Notes: generated by a model not told the origin, from the sequence alone. 64,000 nucleotides of DNA from Exiguobacterium sp. Helios (GCF_014524545.1 NZ_CP053557.1:1761501-1825500); one strand, 5' to 3'. Positions 33,543 to 41,900 are shown, numbered from the stretch's first letter. Translations and numbers: made by a program.

Positions 33543-34751
33543 TCATCTGATCCGAACAAAGGCAGCACACACCACAAAAACGATACCGTAGCCGCAAAAT
33601 AAAAGAATTTGTTCGAGACGGACCTCAAACGACAATGAGAGGGACAGGGCAGCGTAAGACAATGGAACCAGACCGTTGGACGCGGCATTGACAAGGCTCA
33701 TGACCCGTCCCATCATTTGTGGTCGTGTCGTCGTTTGAATCGTCGTCAAAATCAGGACATTGATGATGGAGGAGATCCCTCCCATTGTCAGCAGCAGCAG
33801 AACGCCTTGCCAAACGTGTCCGATTTGTCCGAGTAACCCAAGACCGACTCCAAGCAGACCAATCAACGACAGCAACAGGCGAAACGACTGGTTGATCGAG
33901 TGGTTGAAGCCGATCCAAGCTGCCCCGAGCAACATGCCGAGCTGATACGCACCTTGAAGATAACTGAGATCAAGGGCTTGACCGCCTAAAACTCGATCGA
34001 CTAGTAACGGTATCCCCATCAGCAACGGACCAAAAAAGAAGAAATTGATGATAATCAGCAGGAAGAGGATCCGTCTTAAGTATTGGTCGGCAAACACATA
34101 ATGAAATCCTTGCACGAGCTCAAGCCAAGCGGAGGTACGAGTCGGATTGTCTACTGGATGTTCACGAATAAACAAGGTACCGAGCGATGCGAGCAGAAGA
34201 AACAGTGCAATCGTCAAAAATAAGAAGTGGAACGATGAGAAGGTAAGCAGTAACCCGCCAAGCAACGGTCCGGAGAACAATGCCATTTGATTGGAGGTTT
34301 GTAGAATTGAATTGGCCCGTGTCAGATCATCTTTTGAAACGAGGAGTGGCAACAGGGACGCACTGGCCGGGGAAAAAAAAGCATCGATGCAACCGAACGT
34401 AAAGGCAAATACAGCGAGTGGAACAATCGTCAACAGTTCAAGGTGATAGACGAACAGCAGGAACAACACAAAGGTGAGCCGTATCAGACTGGAATACCGT
34501 AAGATGATCGATTTCTTGAACCGATCGGCAATCACACCGCCGAACACCATTAAAAAAATCCGCGGCAACAACGTCAGCATCAAGACGAGACCTAAATACG
34601 CATCGAGTTTCAAGACACGGAGGATATACCACTGCTCGGCAAACAGGTAGGTTGATAGGGCGAGAAAGGAACAGGTACTGGCGAGCCACAGCGCTCGGAA
34701 CGAACGGTTCTTTAACAGCGGTTGATGAAGTCCCGATTCAGTCGCCTGCAT
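33543..34751 (-). CDS. MFS transporter (macrolide-efflux/YfmO type)
   Basis: 402 aa from ATG 34751 (GAGGAGGGACG upstream, inside the regulator gene). Twelve helices; loop 2-3 reads VFGGVIADRFKKSIILRYSS and the helix-5 region DLTRANSILQTSNQMALFSG is typical of the MFS_3/MefA-like efflux group. It overlaps the ArsR-type regulator by 14 nt, so expression is coupled. Predicted role: proton-driven drug efflux. Confidence 0.87.
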   Translation of the reverse strand: MQATESGLHQPLLKNRSFRALWLASTCSFLALSTYLFAEQWYILRVLKLDAYLGLVLMLTLLPRIFLMVFGGVIADRFKKSIILRYSSLIRLTFVLFLLFVYHLELLTIVPLAVFAFTFGCIDAFFSPASASLLPLLVSKDDLTRANSILQTSNQMALFSGPLLGGLLLTFSSFHFLFLTIALFLLLASLGTLFIREHPVDNPTRTSAWLELVQGFHYVFADQYLRRILFLLIIINFFFFGPLLMGIPLLVDRVLGGQALDLSYLQGAYQLGMLLGAAWIGFNHSINQSFRLLLSLIGLLGVGLGLLGQIGHVWQGVLLLLTMGGISSIINVLILTTIQTTTRPQMMGRVMSLVNAASNGLVPLSYAALSLSLSFEVRLEQILLFCGYGIVFVVCAAFVRIR

Positions 34752-35355
34752 CTCGTCCCTCCTCATCCTCTTGAAATAACGGTGCATCAATCTCAAACGC
34801 CGTTGCCATTACGTAATATAATTTTTTGTCCGCTTCAGCCGTCGAAGGATCCTGTTCGATGTCCTGCAACAGTTCCCGGTATTGTTTCGTAAACATCAAG
34901 AATTGCTCAGGTGAAAGTCGGAGTTCTTGTTGGAACGACAGGCTTTCCCAGTCCTCTACGTCAGAGGAACGCGGGGCAAACGAACGTTCAGGCGCCGTCA
35001 AGACACGTGTTTTCGCCCTGTCGAGGACCTCGACATAAGACTGGCGTGTCGCTTGTTTCGTCTCAACAAGATTCAGGAGATGATCAGCCGGAATGAATCC
35101 GCGGGCGACCGCCTGATAAAACTTCAATACATTTCCGCCTCGGACTTCTTCCTCGACGAGTTGAATCAACTGATACTTTTCGAGTTCCCGCAGATGATAC
35201 AAAATCTTTGCCCGGGAGACGTCAAGTTTTTGAGCCAATTGCTGACCGGTATGTGGCTGTTCAATCAGATGCATCAGCATTTTTGTCCGCATCGGATCAC
35301 TGATGACTTTGAGTTGTTCATACTGTTCGAGAATCAAAATCGCCTGCTGTTCCAT
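34738..35355 (-). CDS. ArsR/HTH_20-type transcriptional regulator
   Basis: 205 aa from ATG 35355 (AAAGGAGTG upstream). N-terminal winged HTH: LKVISDPMRTKMLMHLIEQP, HTGQQLAQKLDVSRAKILYH, LRELEKYQLIQLVEEEV. No metal-binding cysteines, so it is not a metal sensor. The C-terminal 120 residues are a helical ligand or dimer domain of unknown type. It heads the operon with the MFS pump and should repress it until the pump's substrate appears. Confidence 0.85.
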   Translation of the reverse strand: MEQQAILILEQYEQLKVISDPMRTKMLMHLIEQPHTGQQLAQKLDVSRAKILYHLRELEKYQLIQLVEEEVRGGNVLKFYQAVARGFIPADHLLNLVETKQATRQSYVEVLDRAKTRVLTAPERSFAPRSSDVEDWESLSFQQELRLSPEQFLMFTKQYRELLQDIEQDPSTAEADKKLYYVMATAFEIDAPLFQEDEEGRDAGD

Positions 35356-35372
35356 GACTAACACTCCTTTTT

Positions 35373-35396
35373 ATTAACCGGTTAATTTTTATTAAC
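35373..35396 (-). promoter_or_regulatory. Palindromic operator upstream of the ArsR-MFS operon
   Basis: ATTAACCGGTTAAT (35373-35386) is a perfect 14-bp palindrome directly before the ribosome site; a further ATTAAC half site follows at 35391-35396. Being between transcription start and ribosome site, it is well placed for autorepression. Confidence 0.55.
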
Positions 35397-35518
35397 TATA
35401 AAGTTAGTATACCTGAATGATTGACAAAATAAACCATTTTTCAAAAAGAAGGATTTGTTCAGTTAAAGCAGAACGTTAAACAAAGAACAGATTCTGAACT
35501 TACAGAGGAGTGATTCAT

Positions 35519-35938
35519 ATGAACCAAGCTCAAGAAATTCAGATCCAGACCGTAATCCAACGTCCTGTCGCCGAAGTCTGGACGTATTGGAGGGAACCGG
35601 AACACATCAAAGCATGGAATGCCGCTTCGGACGATTGGCATACGACAGAAGCGACGAACGATGTCCAGGCAGGCGGGCGTTTTTCCAGTCATATGGCGGC
35701 AAAAGACGGCAGTATGGGGTTTGACTTCTCCGGTGTCTACCAGGAAGTCATCTTATATGAAAAACTTGCCTATACGCTCGACGACGGACGGCATGTAACG
35801 GTACGGTTTACAGCGAACGGGGAGGAAACGGAAGTCGTTGAAACGTTTGAAGCGGAGTCGGTGAATCCTCCAGAAATGCAGCAGGCCGGTTGGCAGGCCA
35901 TCCTCGACCGCTTCAAAGCATACGCGGAACAACACTGA
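35519..35938 (+). CDS. SRPBCC (AHSA1/polyketide-cyclase-like) protein
   Basis: 139 aa from ATG 35519 (GAGGAG 9 nt upstream). The START-like fold is plain: TVIQRPVAEVWTYWREPEHI at the N-terminus, then KAWNAASDDWH, GGRFSSHM, and a C-terminal helix ending QAILDRFKAYAE. Members bind hydrophobic ligands in a deep cavity; most in Bacillota have no known function. Monocistronic, terminator after. Confidence 0.85.
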   Translation: MNQAQEIQIQTVIQRPVAEVWTYWREPEHIKAWNAASDDWHTTEATNDVQAGGRFSSHMAAKDGSMGFDFSGVYQEVILYEKLAYTLDDGRHVTVRFTANGEETEVVETFEAESVNPPEMQQAGWQAILDRFKAYAEQH

Positions 35939-35953
35939 ATACGAGCAGACAGC

Positions 35954-35986
35954 AAAAAGCCCGTCCAATCTGGAACGGGTTTTTCT
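35954..35986. terminator. Intrinsic terminator, bidirectional
   Basis: AAAAAGCCCGTCC and GGAACGGGTTTTTC form an imperfect stem between convergent genes. Confidence 0.65.
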
Positions 35987-35991
35987 CATGT

Positions 35992-37077
35992 TCAGTTGTT
36001 GACTTGAATGATGCGGAAAGACACGGATCCATCATCCCGGACGACGCTGTAACCAAGTCGCCCGTTCGTGAAGACCGGTTTTGAATATTCGCCTTCCTGG
36101 TCCGTCAACGGGACGACGGTTCCATTCGACAGGTCCGTATACAGAAGTTGATTGCGTTCTTCCCGGAAGACGATATGATCCGGCGTCAGAAAACAAAACC
36201 CGTCAATCAGATAATACGGTTCGGAGGTCTTGTAACGATAGGATATATGGTTCGACACGTGAGCTTGAAATCCCGCAGAACCTTCCGCTCCCGTCGCCAG
36301 ATAATGCTGTCCATAAGCGAAATCAAACGGCATCGTCGTCTTTTTGACGGCTTTTCCGGAAAGTGTCGTATAGGCGGTCGTCTTTTCGTCCGCTTTGTAT
36401 GTTGTTTGATCGAGAAGAATTCCCGCATCACCGTCCCGTAAGTACTGGGCATAGTCACCACTCCGGGTTTCTGCTTCCTTCACTGTCAGTGTTTTTTGTG
36501 TCGTGACGTATCCGGTCGCCGCATCATATTTTTGGACGAGTGACCGGGTCTGATCTTTCTGACTGATGTGTTTGATCCAAGAGACATGTGCCGTCGTGGC
36601 TTGGAGATCCGGATAAAAACGAGACGATTCTATTCCGTGATCAAGTTGTTGAAGCGAACCGGTTGCTAAGTCCATCACTTCGAGTGTCCAGTTGCTGTCC
36701 TTCCCGTTGTCCTGATAACGGATCCAGAACAGTTGTCGTCCGACACCAACCAGCTTATAGATGGTTTGGCTCGTCGAATATAGTTTCTCCAGGTGCCGAT
36801 CCGTCAGCGAGTAACGGAAAATCGAACTGTCTTTTTCGCTTGAGGCATAAAAGTACACGGCTGCTTCATCGATATAGCTTGGACCGGACAGGTAAGGGTA
36901 ACGTTGATAGACATCTGTTAAGTCGTAACTCGTACTTGGTCCAAGTGTCGAAAAGCCCTCACTGCGGATTAATTCTGTTGGTGCCGGTACCGGCTGAATT
37001 GATTCCGTCTTCGGCTGACCGCATCCGGAAATAAGTAAGATAAGGCTGAATAAGCCCAATTTCATGAAAGTAGACAT
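35992..37077 (-). CDS. Lipoprotein with propeller-like domain (paralogue of 42020)
   Basis: 361 aa from ATG 37077 (GGGAG upstream). Lipobox ISGC. After a low-complexity linker, strand pairs recur (AAVYFYASSEKDSSIF, RQLFWIRYQDNGKDSN, TLEVMDLATGSLQQLDHGI), as in beta-propeller proteins. The 42020 lipoprotein shares the plan and motifs such as DQGIS/DHGIE, HVSWIKH/RVSWMTH, HIVFRE/RVIFRE and KPVFTNGRLGYSV/KPIYANGKLAYGV. Function unknown. Confidence 0.75.
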   Translation of the reverse strand: MSTFMKLGLFSLILLISGCGQPKTESIQPVPAPTELIRSEGFSTLGPSTSYDLTDVYQRYPYLSGPSYIDEAAVYFYASSEKDSSIFRYSLTDRHLEKLYSTSQTIYKLVGVGRQLFWIRYQDNGKDSNWTLEVMDLATGSLQQLDHGIESSRFYPDLQATTAHVSWIKHISQKDQTRSLVQKYDAATGYVTTQKTLTVKEAETRSGDYAQYLRDGDAGILLDQTTYKADEKTTAYTTLSGKAVKKTTMPFDFAYGQHYLATGAEGSAGFQAHVSNHISYRYKTSEPYYLIDGFCFLTPDHIVFREERNQLLYTDLSNGTVVPLTDQEGEYSKPVFTNGRLGYSVVRDDGSVSFRIIQVNN

Positions 37078-37244
37078 ACACACAAAACTCCCATTCTGGT
37101 TTAAGAAAATGAAACTCTATCAGTGTAGAGGGAAAAACGTGCATTGCCCTAAAAAAGAAGGGAAGCTTACAGGAATGTAAGCTGATGTTTCCTTCATGAA
37201 TATTCTGAATGTTCGTTTAGTAACTGAAAGACCGGGAATATATA

Positions 37245-37271
37245 TATCTAAAAGATACTATCTAAAAGATA
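37245..37271 (+). promoter_or_regulatory. Twin palindromic operator of the PadR operon
   Basis: TATCTAAAAGATA occurs twice, at 37245-37257 and 37259-37271, 14 bp centre to centre, each with TATCT/AGATA symmetry. The second ends just before the GGAG ribosome site of the PadR gene. PadR proteins often bind such paired sites. Confidence 0.65.
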
Positions 37272-37283
37272 TAGGAGCGACTT

Positions 37284-37829
37284 ATGCCAAAAGAAAACAT
37301 GACCCGGTATGCGATTTTAGGGCTACTGGCGAGCGGATGTACGTCAGGCTACGAAATGAAACATACGATTGATACGAGTCTCAACCACTTTTGGAAGATC
37401 AGCTTCGGGCAGGTCTATCCGATGTTGAAGACGTTGGTGCAGGAAGGGTTAATCGTCGAAGAAACCGGAGAGGGGGATGACCGGAAGACGTTTGTTCTGA
37501 CACCGGACGGCGAGGCGGAACTCGAACGCTGGGTCCAGGAGCCGACGACCGAACTACCGGTCCAGCGGAATGAACTGTTACTGAAACTCTATTTTGCCCG
37601 TCATGAGTCAAAAGAAACTACGATTCAAAAAATCGATCAGCATGCCGTTCTGCTCCGGGAGCGATTGGAGACATACCAGATGATTGAACAATCGATTTTG
37701 GCCTACAACGAAGCGGATGACGCCATGTATTGGTTGCTGACGCTTGATTACGGCAAACGGAAAACACAAGCTTTGCTCGAATGGTGTGAAGCGTCCGTTC
37801 AGACACTCGAAGGAGGAACATCATCATGA
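37284..37829 (+). CDS. PadR-family transcriptional regulator
   Basis: 181 aa. The N-terminal winged HTH has the PadR hallmarks YAILGLLASGCTSGYEMK and SFGQVYPMLKTLVQEGLI, then GDDRKTFVLTPDGEAELERW. A C-terminal helical domain (Vir_C type, NELLLKLYFARHESKETTIQ) mediates dimerisation. It is coupled by ATGA to the DUF4188 gene, which is presumably its target. PadR regulators derepress in response to phenolic or drug-like compounds. Confidence 0.92.
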   Translation: MPKENMTRYAILGLLASGCTSGYEMKHTIDTSLNHFWKISFGQVYPMLKTLVQEGLIVEETGEGDDRKTFVLTPDGEAELERWVQEPTTELPVQRNELLLKLYFARHESKETTIQKIDQHAVLLRERLETYQMIEQSILAYNEADDAMYWLLTLDYGKRKTQALLEWCEASVQTLEGGTSS

Positions 37830-38293
37830 AACGCGTGATCGCGACACCAAATGAAGACATCGTCGTATTCATCATCGGCTTACGGATCAACCGTCTGCGA
37901 TCGGTCCGGAAATGGTGGCCGACCGTCCAGGCGATGACACCGATGATTGAGGAATGTTATGAGCAGCAGGTTGGTTTATTGTCGCATGAGATGCTCGTCG
38001 GTTGGCGGTCGGTTACGTTGATTCAGTATTGGCGTTCCTCCGACGCTCTGATTGCCTATTCGCACGGTAACCGTCACCTGAACGCGTGGAAAAAGTTTAA
38101 TCAGTCGTCGCGGGCGAGTAACGCCGTCGGGATTTTCCATGAGACGTTTGAAATCAGCAACTATGAGACGATGTATGTCAATCTGCTGACGCGGGGACTG
38201 GCGAAAGCGGTCGGAGAGCGTCCGGTTCAGAAGCATCAGGAACAGGCGAAAGACCGCCTCGCGGAACGCAAGCCGGTGTCGACACGTGAATAA
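37826..38293 (+). CDS. DUF4188 (monooxygenase-like) protein
   Basis: 155 aa. VVFIIGLRINRLRSVRKWWP, GWRSVTLIQYWRSSDALIAY and IFHETFEISNYETMYVNL are characteristic of DUF4188, which has a dimeric ferredoxin-like barrel related to ABM monooxygenases. Frequently linked to PadR regulators. Activity is unproven. Start codon overlaps the PadR stop. A GC-rich terminator follows directly. Confidence 0.82.
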   Translation: MKRVIATPNEDIVVFIIGLRINRLRSVRKWWPTVQAMTPMIEECYEQQVGLLSHEMLVGWRSVTLIQYWRSSDALIAYSHGNRHLNAWKKFNQSSRASNAVGIFHETFEISNYETMYVNLLTRGLAKAVGERPVQKHQEQAKDRLAERKPVSTRE

Positions 38294-38300
38294 CGAAAGT

Positions 38301-38330
38301 AGGGAGCGGACTCCAATGATCCGCTCCCTT
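38301..38330. terminator. Bidirectional intrinsic terminator
   Basis: AGGGAGCGGA and TCCGCTCCCT with a 9-nt loop, between the DUF4188 gene and the convergent DUF1272 gene. Confidence 0.72.
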
Positions 38331-38338
38331 GCTTATGT

Positions 38339-38497
38339 TTATCGCTCAACCCGGACCAATGTTTCCCCGCAATTTTGACAAATCGAATTCATCGTCTCGG
38401 TACACTCTTTACAAAAGATACAGTTGTGCGAACAGTGGTACGTTTCCTGACCGTCTTCAAATGTCTCCGCACAGCGGGTGCAATTTGTTGCCTGCAT
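38339..38497 (-). CDS. DUF1272-family zinc-ribbon protein, 52 aa
   Basis: A short gene with start ATG 38497, AGGTG 8-12 nt upstream and stop TAA 38341-38339. Eight cysteines and histidines are arranged as in DUF1272: NCTRCAETFEDGQETYHCSH, NCIFCKECTETMN, ICQNCGETLVRVER. This should bind two zinc ions. The family function is unknown. Monocistronic. Confidence 0.8.
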   Translation of the reverse strand: MQATNCTRCAETFEDGQETYHCSHNCIFCKECTETMNSICQNCGETLVRVER

Positions 38498-38647
38498 GTC
38501 GTTCACCTCACGTCTCGTTTGATCTGTCTTAATTGTACGAAACGAAACCGTGACCGGACAGCTGGTTTTGTTTGTTTTTCAGTAGCTTCACCTGAAAATG
38601 AATGGTAATTTTAAGATATGTCTTCATAATATTAGGAGGGTTGAAGA

Positions 38648-39091
38648 ATGGACGAAATTGATTACGCAATTATTCGGGCATTGCAGGCAGACGGGCGGAT
38701 GTCCTGGACGGAACTCGGCAAAACGGTGGGTCTTTCGACGCCTGCCGTCAACGAACGCGTCAAAAAACTCGAGGACCGCGGTGTCATCGAAGGATACCGG
38801 GCCGTCATCAATCCCGTTGCGCTTGAAAAAACAATCATGGCGATTTTGATGTTCGAAGACACAAGATGCGACGCGTTTATCGCATTTTGCAAGAGTCATC
38901 CGGATGTCGTCGAGTGTCACCGGCTCGCCGGAACGTTTAACTTCATGGTCAAACTGTACACACCGTCGGTCGAGACATTGGAAGCGTTTATCGATGCCTC
39001 GATGGAATACGGAAAACCGTCGACCTGGATTCGCTTGTCGTCACCGGTCGCGTTTAAGGCGTTTACGGTCGGAGATGGGATTTTGATATGA
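38648..39091 (+). CDS. Lrp/AsnC-family transcriptional regulator
   Basis: 147 aa. N-terminal HTH: DYAIIRALQADGRMSWTELG, KTVGLSTPAVNERVKKLEDR. C-terminal RAM (ligand-binding) domain: KTIMAILMFEDT, VVECHRLAGTFNFMVKLYTP, with the GxxD-type turn replaced by AGTFN. It senses amino acids or related effectors as an octamer. It is coupled by ATGA to the broken phosphotransferase gene. Confidence 0.9.
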   Translation: MDEIDYAIIRALQADGRMSWTELGKTVGLSTPAVNERVKKLEDRGVIEGYRAVINPVALEKTIMAILMFEDTRCDAFIAFCKSHPDVVECHRLAGTFNFMVKLYTPSVETLEAFIDASMEYGKPSTWIRLSSPVAFKAFTVGDGILI

Positions 39092-39805
39092 ACGTTTCTA
39101 TCAAACAACGAATCGAACAAAAAGTCGGTTTGATTCACTCGATCCATCCCGTAGCCAAGCAGGGGGGAACAGCCATCGTCTACCACGTGAAAACGTTAGG
39201 CGGCACCTATATCCTCAAACAGGCAAGTTTACCCCGATACCGCGAGTGGTTGGTGCAGGAAGCGACAGTGATGCAGACGTTCAAGTCACAACATATCATT
39301 ATCCCGACTTATATTGATTATATGGAAGACGAGCAACAGGATTATTTACTGATGTCCTACATAGCAGGTGAGACGTTGACAACGGCACTGGCGGGTGCTT
39401 GCGAGTTGCAACGATTGGCATTGATCCGTTCATTCGGACGGTTCCTCAGACAGTTTCATACGAGCGAGACTATTTCTACCCATTCTTCACAAGACTGGCT
39501 GGACAAATGGTTCGCGCGAGTTGCTTCACACATTATCCATCAAGCAGCCGGAACCTGTTCCGGCGACGTGGATACACGGGGATTGTACGACGGATAATCT
39601 GTTGGTCCGAGACCACGCAATCGTTGCGTTTATTGATGTATCCGGAATGACAATCGGCGATCCACGCTACGATGAAGCCTTGGCGACACGGTCTTTTCGG
39701 TATAATGCCAAGATGCTCGATGCCTTCTACTCCGGATATGGATATTCACCAATATCAGAAGAAACATTTCACTATTTTGATGACGGATTATATGAATTTT
39801 ATTGA
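39088..39805 (+). pseudogene. Aminoglycoside-phosphotransferase-like kinase, frameshifted
   Basis: The first frame gives the N-lobe (GGTAIVYHVKTLGGTYILKQ, then YLLMSYIAGETL) up to SSQDWLDKWFARVA. The next frame gives the catalytic half: WIHGDCTTDNLLVRDHAIVA (Brenner-type HGD...DN) and FIDVSGMTIGDPRYDEAL. Shifting from the first frame to the +1 frame near 39510-39525 joins them, consistent with one extra base (GCGCGAG tract) or a 2-bp loss. The kinase core residues are intact. Substrate unknown. Located after an Lrp gene. Confidence 0.82.
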
Positions 39806-39823
39806 ACAATTTGGAAAGCAAAA

Positions 39824-39860
39824 ACGGCTATCTCCTGAATATTAAAAGGAAATAGCCATC
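39824..39860. terminator. Intrinsic terminator
   Basis: GGCTATCTCCT and AGGAAATAGCC around a 10-nt loop, between convergent genes. Confidence 0.65.
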
Positions 39861-39876
39861 TTGATTATTTTTTCTA

Positions 39877-40077
39877 TTAAGTACAACACCTTGTCGCTTG
39901 ATCGACCTGATCTTGCGGAATCAGTAATTGGTCGCCCTCAACTTTAAACTCAATGTCATTGGCTTTTAGCCGTTCCATTTGAGCGGGTGTACTTTCACCC
40001 CACGGAACGGTTTTCGGTTGCTCGGAAGTACATCCGACGAGCAGTAGACTACTTGCCAACAGTAATAGTTTTAACAT
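39877..40077 (-). CDS. Small lipoprotein, 66 aa
   Basis: MLKLLLLASSLLLVGC forms a signal peptide with lipobox LVGC (Cys16), and the mature protein is only 50 residues (TPAQMERLKANDIEFKVEGD and so on), ending in RCCT. It sits 14 bp downstream of the M50 protease gene on the same strand, so the two are probably co-transcribed. Function unknown. Confidence 0.68.
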   Translation of the reverse strand: MLKLLLLASSLLLVGCTSEQPKTVPWGESTPAQMERLKANDIEFKVEGDQLLIPQDQVDQATRCCT

Positions 40078-40091
40078 GAAATCATCTCCTG

Positions 40092-40562
40092 TCAGTCAGT
40101 CCGTGAGTTTTTGTTAAAGAACAACCGTTTTAATTGCAGTCCGTCGCTTGGAAAGCCACTAGTCAAGCGGATCGGAATCAGATTAAATAAAATGAAAATG
40201 ATGGATATCTGTATAAATGGTGGAGCCAACAGATGCATGACCGGACTTGGAAAGAGCTGACTTAATCCGGCGACGAACAATCCGGCTATAAAATTCGCGA
40301 AAATCCCGCCGAGTAACAAGGCAGCTCTTTGTCCACGTCGAAGCGGGACTGTTGGAGGATATGGTTGATATAAGCCTTCCCATATCTGCTTTTTGGCGAC
40401 GGAAAAATGACCGATTCGTAAGAATGGTTCACCTTTGCCGATGGAAACTGATTTTAGCCTCAGACCGATCAAACGACCGACGAGCGCATGACCGTATTCG
40501 TGCAGAATCAGACTCGGTAAGTAAAAGGCAAACATGATTAGATTGAACCATAGTAAACCCAT
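40092..40562 (-). CDS. M50-family membrane metalloprotease
   Basis: 156 aa. The zinc motif HEYGH (HExxH) lies in the first helix, preceded by LPSLILHEYGHALVGRLIGL. Later helices include LLLGGIFANFIAGLF, where the N-x-x-A/G segment matches the M50 pattern, and FNLIPIRLTSGFPSDGLQL supplies the third-ligand Asp (DG). It is smaller than classical site-2 proteases and lacks a PDZ domain, like the minimal M50B set. The substrate could be the adjacent small lipoprotein, but that is a guess. Confidence 0.83.
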   Translation of the reverse strand: MGLLWFNLIMFAFYLPSLILHEYGHALVGRLIGLRLKSVSIGKGEPFLRIGHFSVAKKQIWEGLYQPYPPTVPLRRGQRAALLLGGIFANFIAGLFVAGLSQLFPSPVMHLLAPPFIQISIIFILFNLIPIRLTSGFPSDGLQLKRLFFNKNSRTD

Positions 40563-40666
40563 GTTCTTCCTCCTCTCATTAACAAAAATAACAAAAAATG
40601 GATGTTGAAAGCAACTTACATAATTGTCATTTATTCATCTAGAGATTGAAAAAGGAGACTTATTAT

Positions 40667-41371
40667 ATGAACCTGTTAACTGATTCAACTTTGCCAATTC
40701 GCATATTTCCAGCTCAGCGTAAGGATTACCGCAAAATCATTTGTTTGTACCACGGCTGGGGATCGAGCGTGACAAAATATGAAGAATTCGCACGGATGCT
40801 CTCGGAACAAGGATTTACGGTCATTGTGCCGGAACTCCACCTGCATGACTGCCGCAATGCGCTAGGTGCGTATTTTGATCAAGGAATAGTCGAACGTCAC
40901 TTTTGGGAAGTCGTGTTTCAAAGCATCGAGGAATCGAGCACACTCGTTCAGCAGCTGAACGTTCCAAGAGAGGACATTATTTGGCTTGGTGTCTCGATGG
41001 GAGGATTTATAGCCAGCGGTGCTGCTGCTAAACATGACGGTAGCGCAGGGGTGATTAACATCAACGGGTCCGGCTCCTTCCTCTTTTCGGAACAGCTTTT
41101 CCGAAGCCGTGACAAAAGAGACGATTTAACGGCGGAAGAAGAACGACACTTGCGGGCGTATGATCCTGTCCTGCAAGAACAGTCTACACCAACGTTATTC
41201 GTACATGGACAACGCGATGCGGTCATTCCGATTGAAACGCAGGAGCATTATGTACGACAAGTGGGCGAAATCCATCACGATTTAACGTTTCTGAAACATC
41301 CGTCGATCAACCATACCGTGTCGGATCAGATGATAGCGGACATCTTCATTTGGTTGAATGATCGTTTTTAA
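40667..41371 (+). CDS. Alpha/beta hydrolase (dienelactone hydrolase/YitV-like esterase)
   Basis: 234 aa from ATG 40667, with AAAGGAG upstream. The nucleophile elbow is LGVSMGGFIASG (Ser in G-x-S-x-G), preceded by the oxyanion segment IICLYHGWGSS. The acid is probably Asp in FVHGQRDAVIP and the His in HPSINHTVSD, so the triad is complete. An insertion helix (FDQGIVERHFWEVVFQ) caps the site. Substrate unknown; terminator follows. Confidence 0.87.
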   Translation: MNLLTDSTLPIRIFPAQRKDYRKIICLYHGWGSSVTKYEEFARMLSEQGFTVIVPELHLHDCRNALGAYFDQGIVERHFWEVVFQSIEESSTLVQQLNVPREDIIWLGVSMGGFIASGAAAKHDGSAGVININGSGSFLFSEQLFRSRDKRDDLTAEEERHLRAYDPVLQEQSTPTLFVHGQRDAVIPIETQEHYVRQVGEIHHDLTFLKHPSINHTVSDQMIADIFIWLNDRF

Positions 41372-41387
41372 CGAGAATAGACAGAAG

Positions 41388-41420
41388 AACCGGACACCTG
41401 CTTGAGGTGCCCGGTTTTTT
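41388..41420 (+). terminator. Intrinsic terminator
   Basis: AACCGGaCACCT and AGGTGcCCGGTT with loop GCTTG, followed by TTTT. Confidence 0.8.
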
Positions 41421-41425
41421 AGTAT

Positions 41426-41530
41426 TTAGTGATTAGATGGGACGCCGTACCGAAGATAATGATCAACGAGGTAAAAACCGTTCATTAACATCGTGACGAG
41501 AGCGAAGAGTGACGCGATGGTAGTCAGCAT
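41426..41530 (-). CDS. 34-aa single-TM small membrane protein
   Basis: ATG 41530 has AAGGAGG about 10 nt upstream; stop TAA 41428-41426. MLTTIASLFALVTMLMNGFY is a hydrophobic helix, followed by the polar LVDHYLRYGVPSNH. It lies 22 bp after the DUF2200 gene on the same strand. The strong ribosome site argues that it is translated. Confidence 0.6.
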   Translation of the reverse strand: MLTTIASLFALVTMLMNGFYLVDHYLRYGVPSNH

Positions 41531-41552
41531 ACGATTTTTCCTCCTTAGATTC

Positions 41553-41900
41553 TTACCGTAAGATTTTCTCGAACGCTTTTCCTTTTGCCAGTTCATCAAT
41601 CAACTTGTCGAGATAGCGGATTTCCCGCATCAACGGATCCTCGACGTCTTCGACGCGGACGCCGCAGACGACACCTTTGATTAACAATCGACGTTCCTGC
41701 ATCTGTGGGGCATCCGCAAAAAATGCTTCGAATGTCGTCTTATCTGCTGTCAGCGTTGCAAGTTGTTGTTCCGAGTAACCGGTCAGCCAGCAGATGATCG
41801 TATCGACTTCCTGTTTCGTCCGACCCTTGCGTTCAGCTTTTGTCACGTAAAGCGGATAGACACTCGAAAACGCTGTCGTATACAAACGGTGTTTCGTCAT
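41553..41900 (-). CDS. DUF2200-family protein
   Basis: 115 aa. [38 protein letters not shown] and [20 protein letters not shown] are signatures of DUF2200, a conserved family of unknown function. The [20 protein letters not shown] stretch is the family's N-terminal consensus. Good ribosome site (GAGGAAATACG). Co-transcribed with the 34-aa gene. Confidence 0.85.
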   Translation of the reverse strand: MTKHRLYTTAFSSVYPLYVTKAERKGRTKQEVDTIICWLTGYSEQQLATLTADKTTFEAFFADAPQMQERRLLIKGVVCGVRVEDVEDPLMREIRYLDKLIDELAKGKAFEKILR

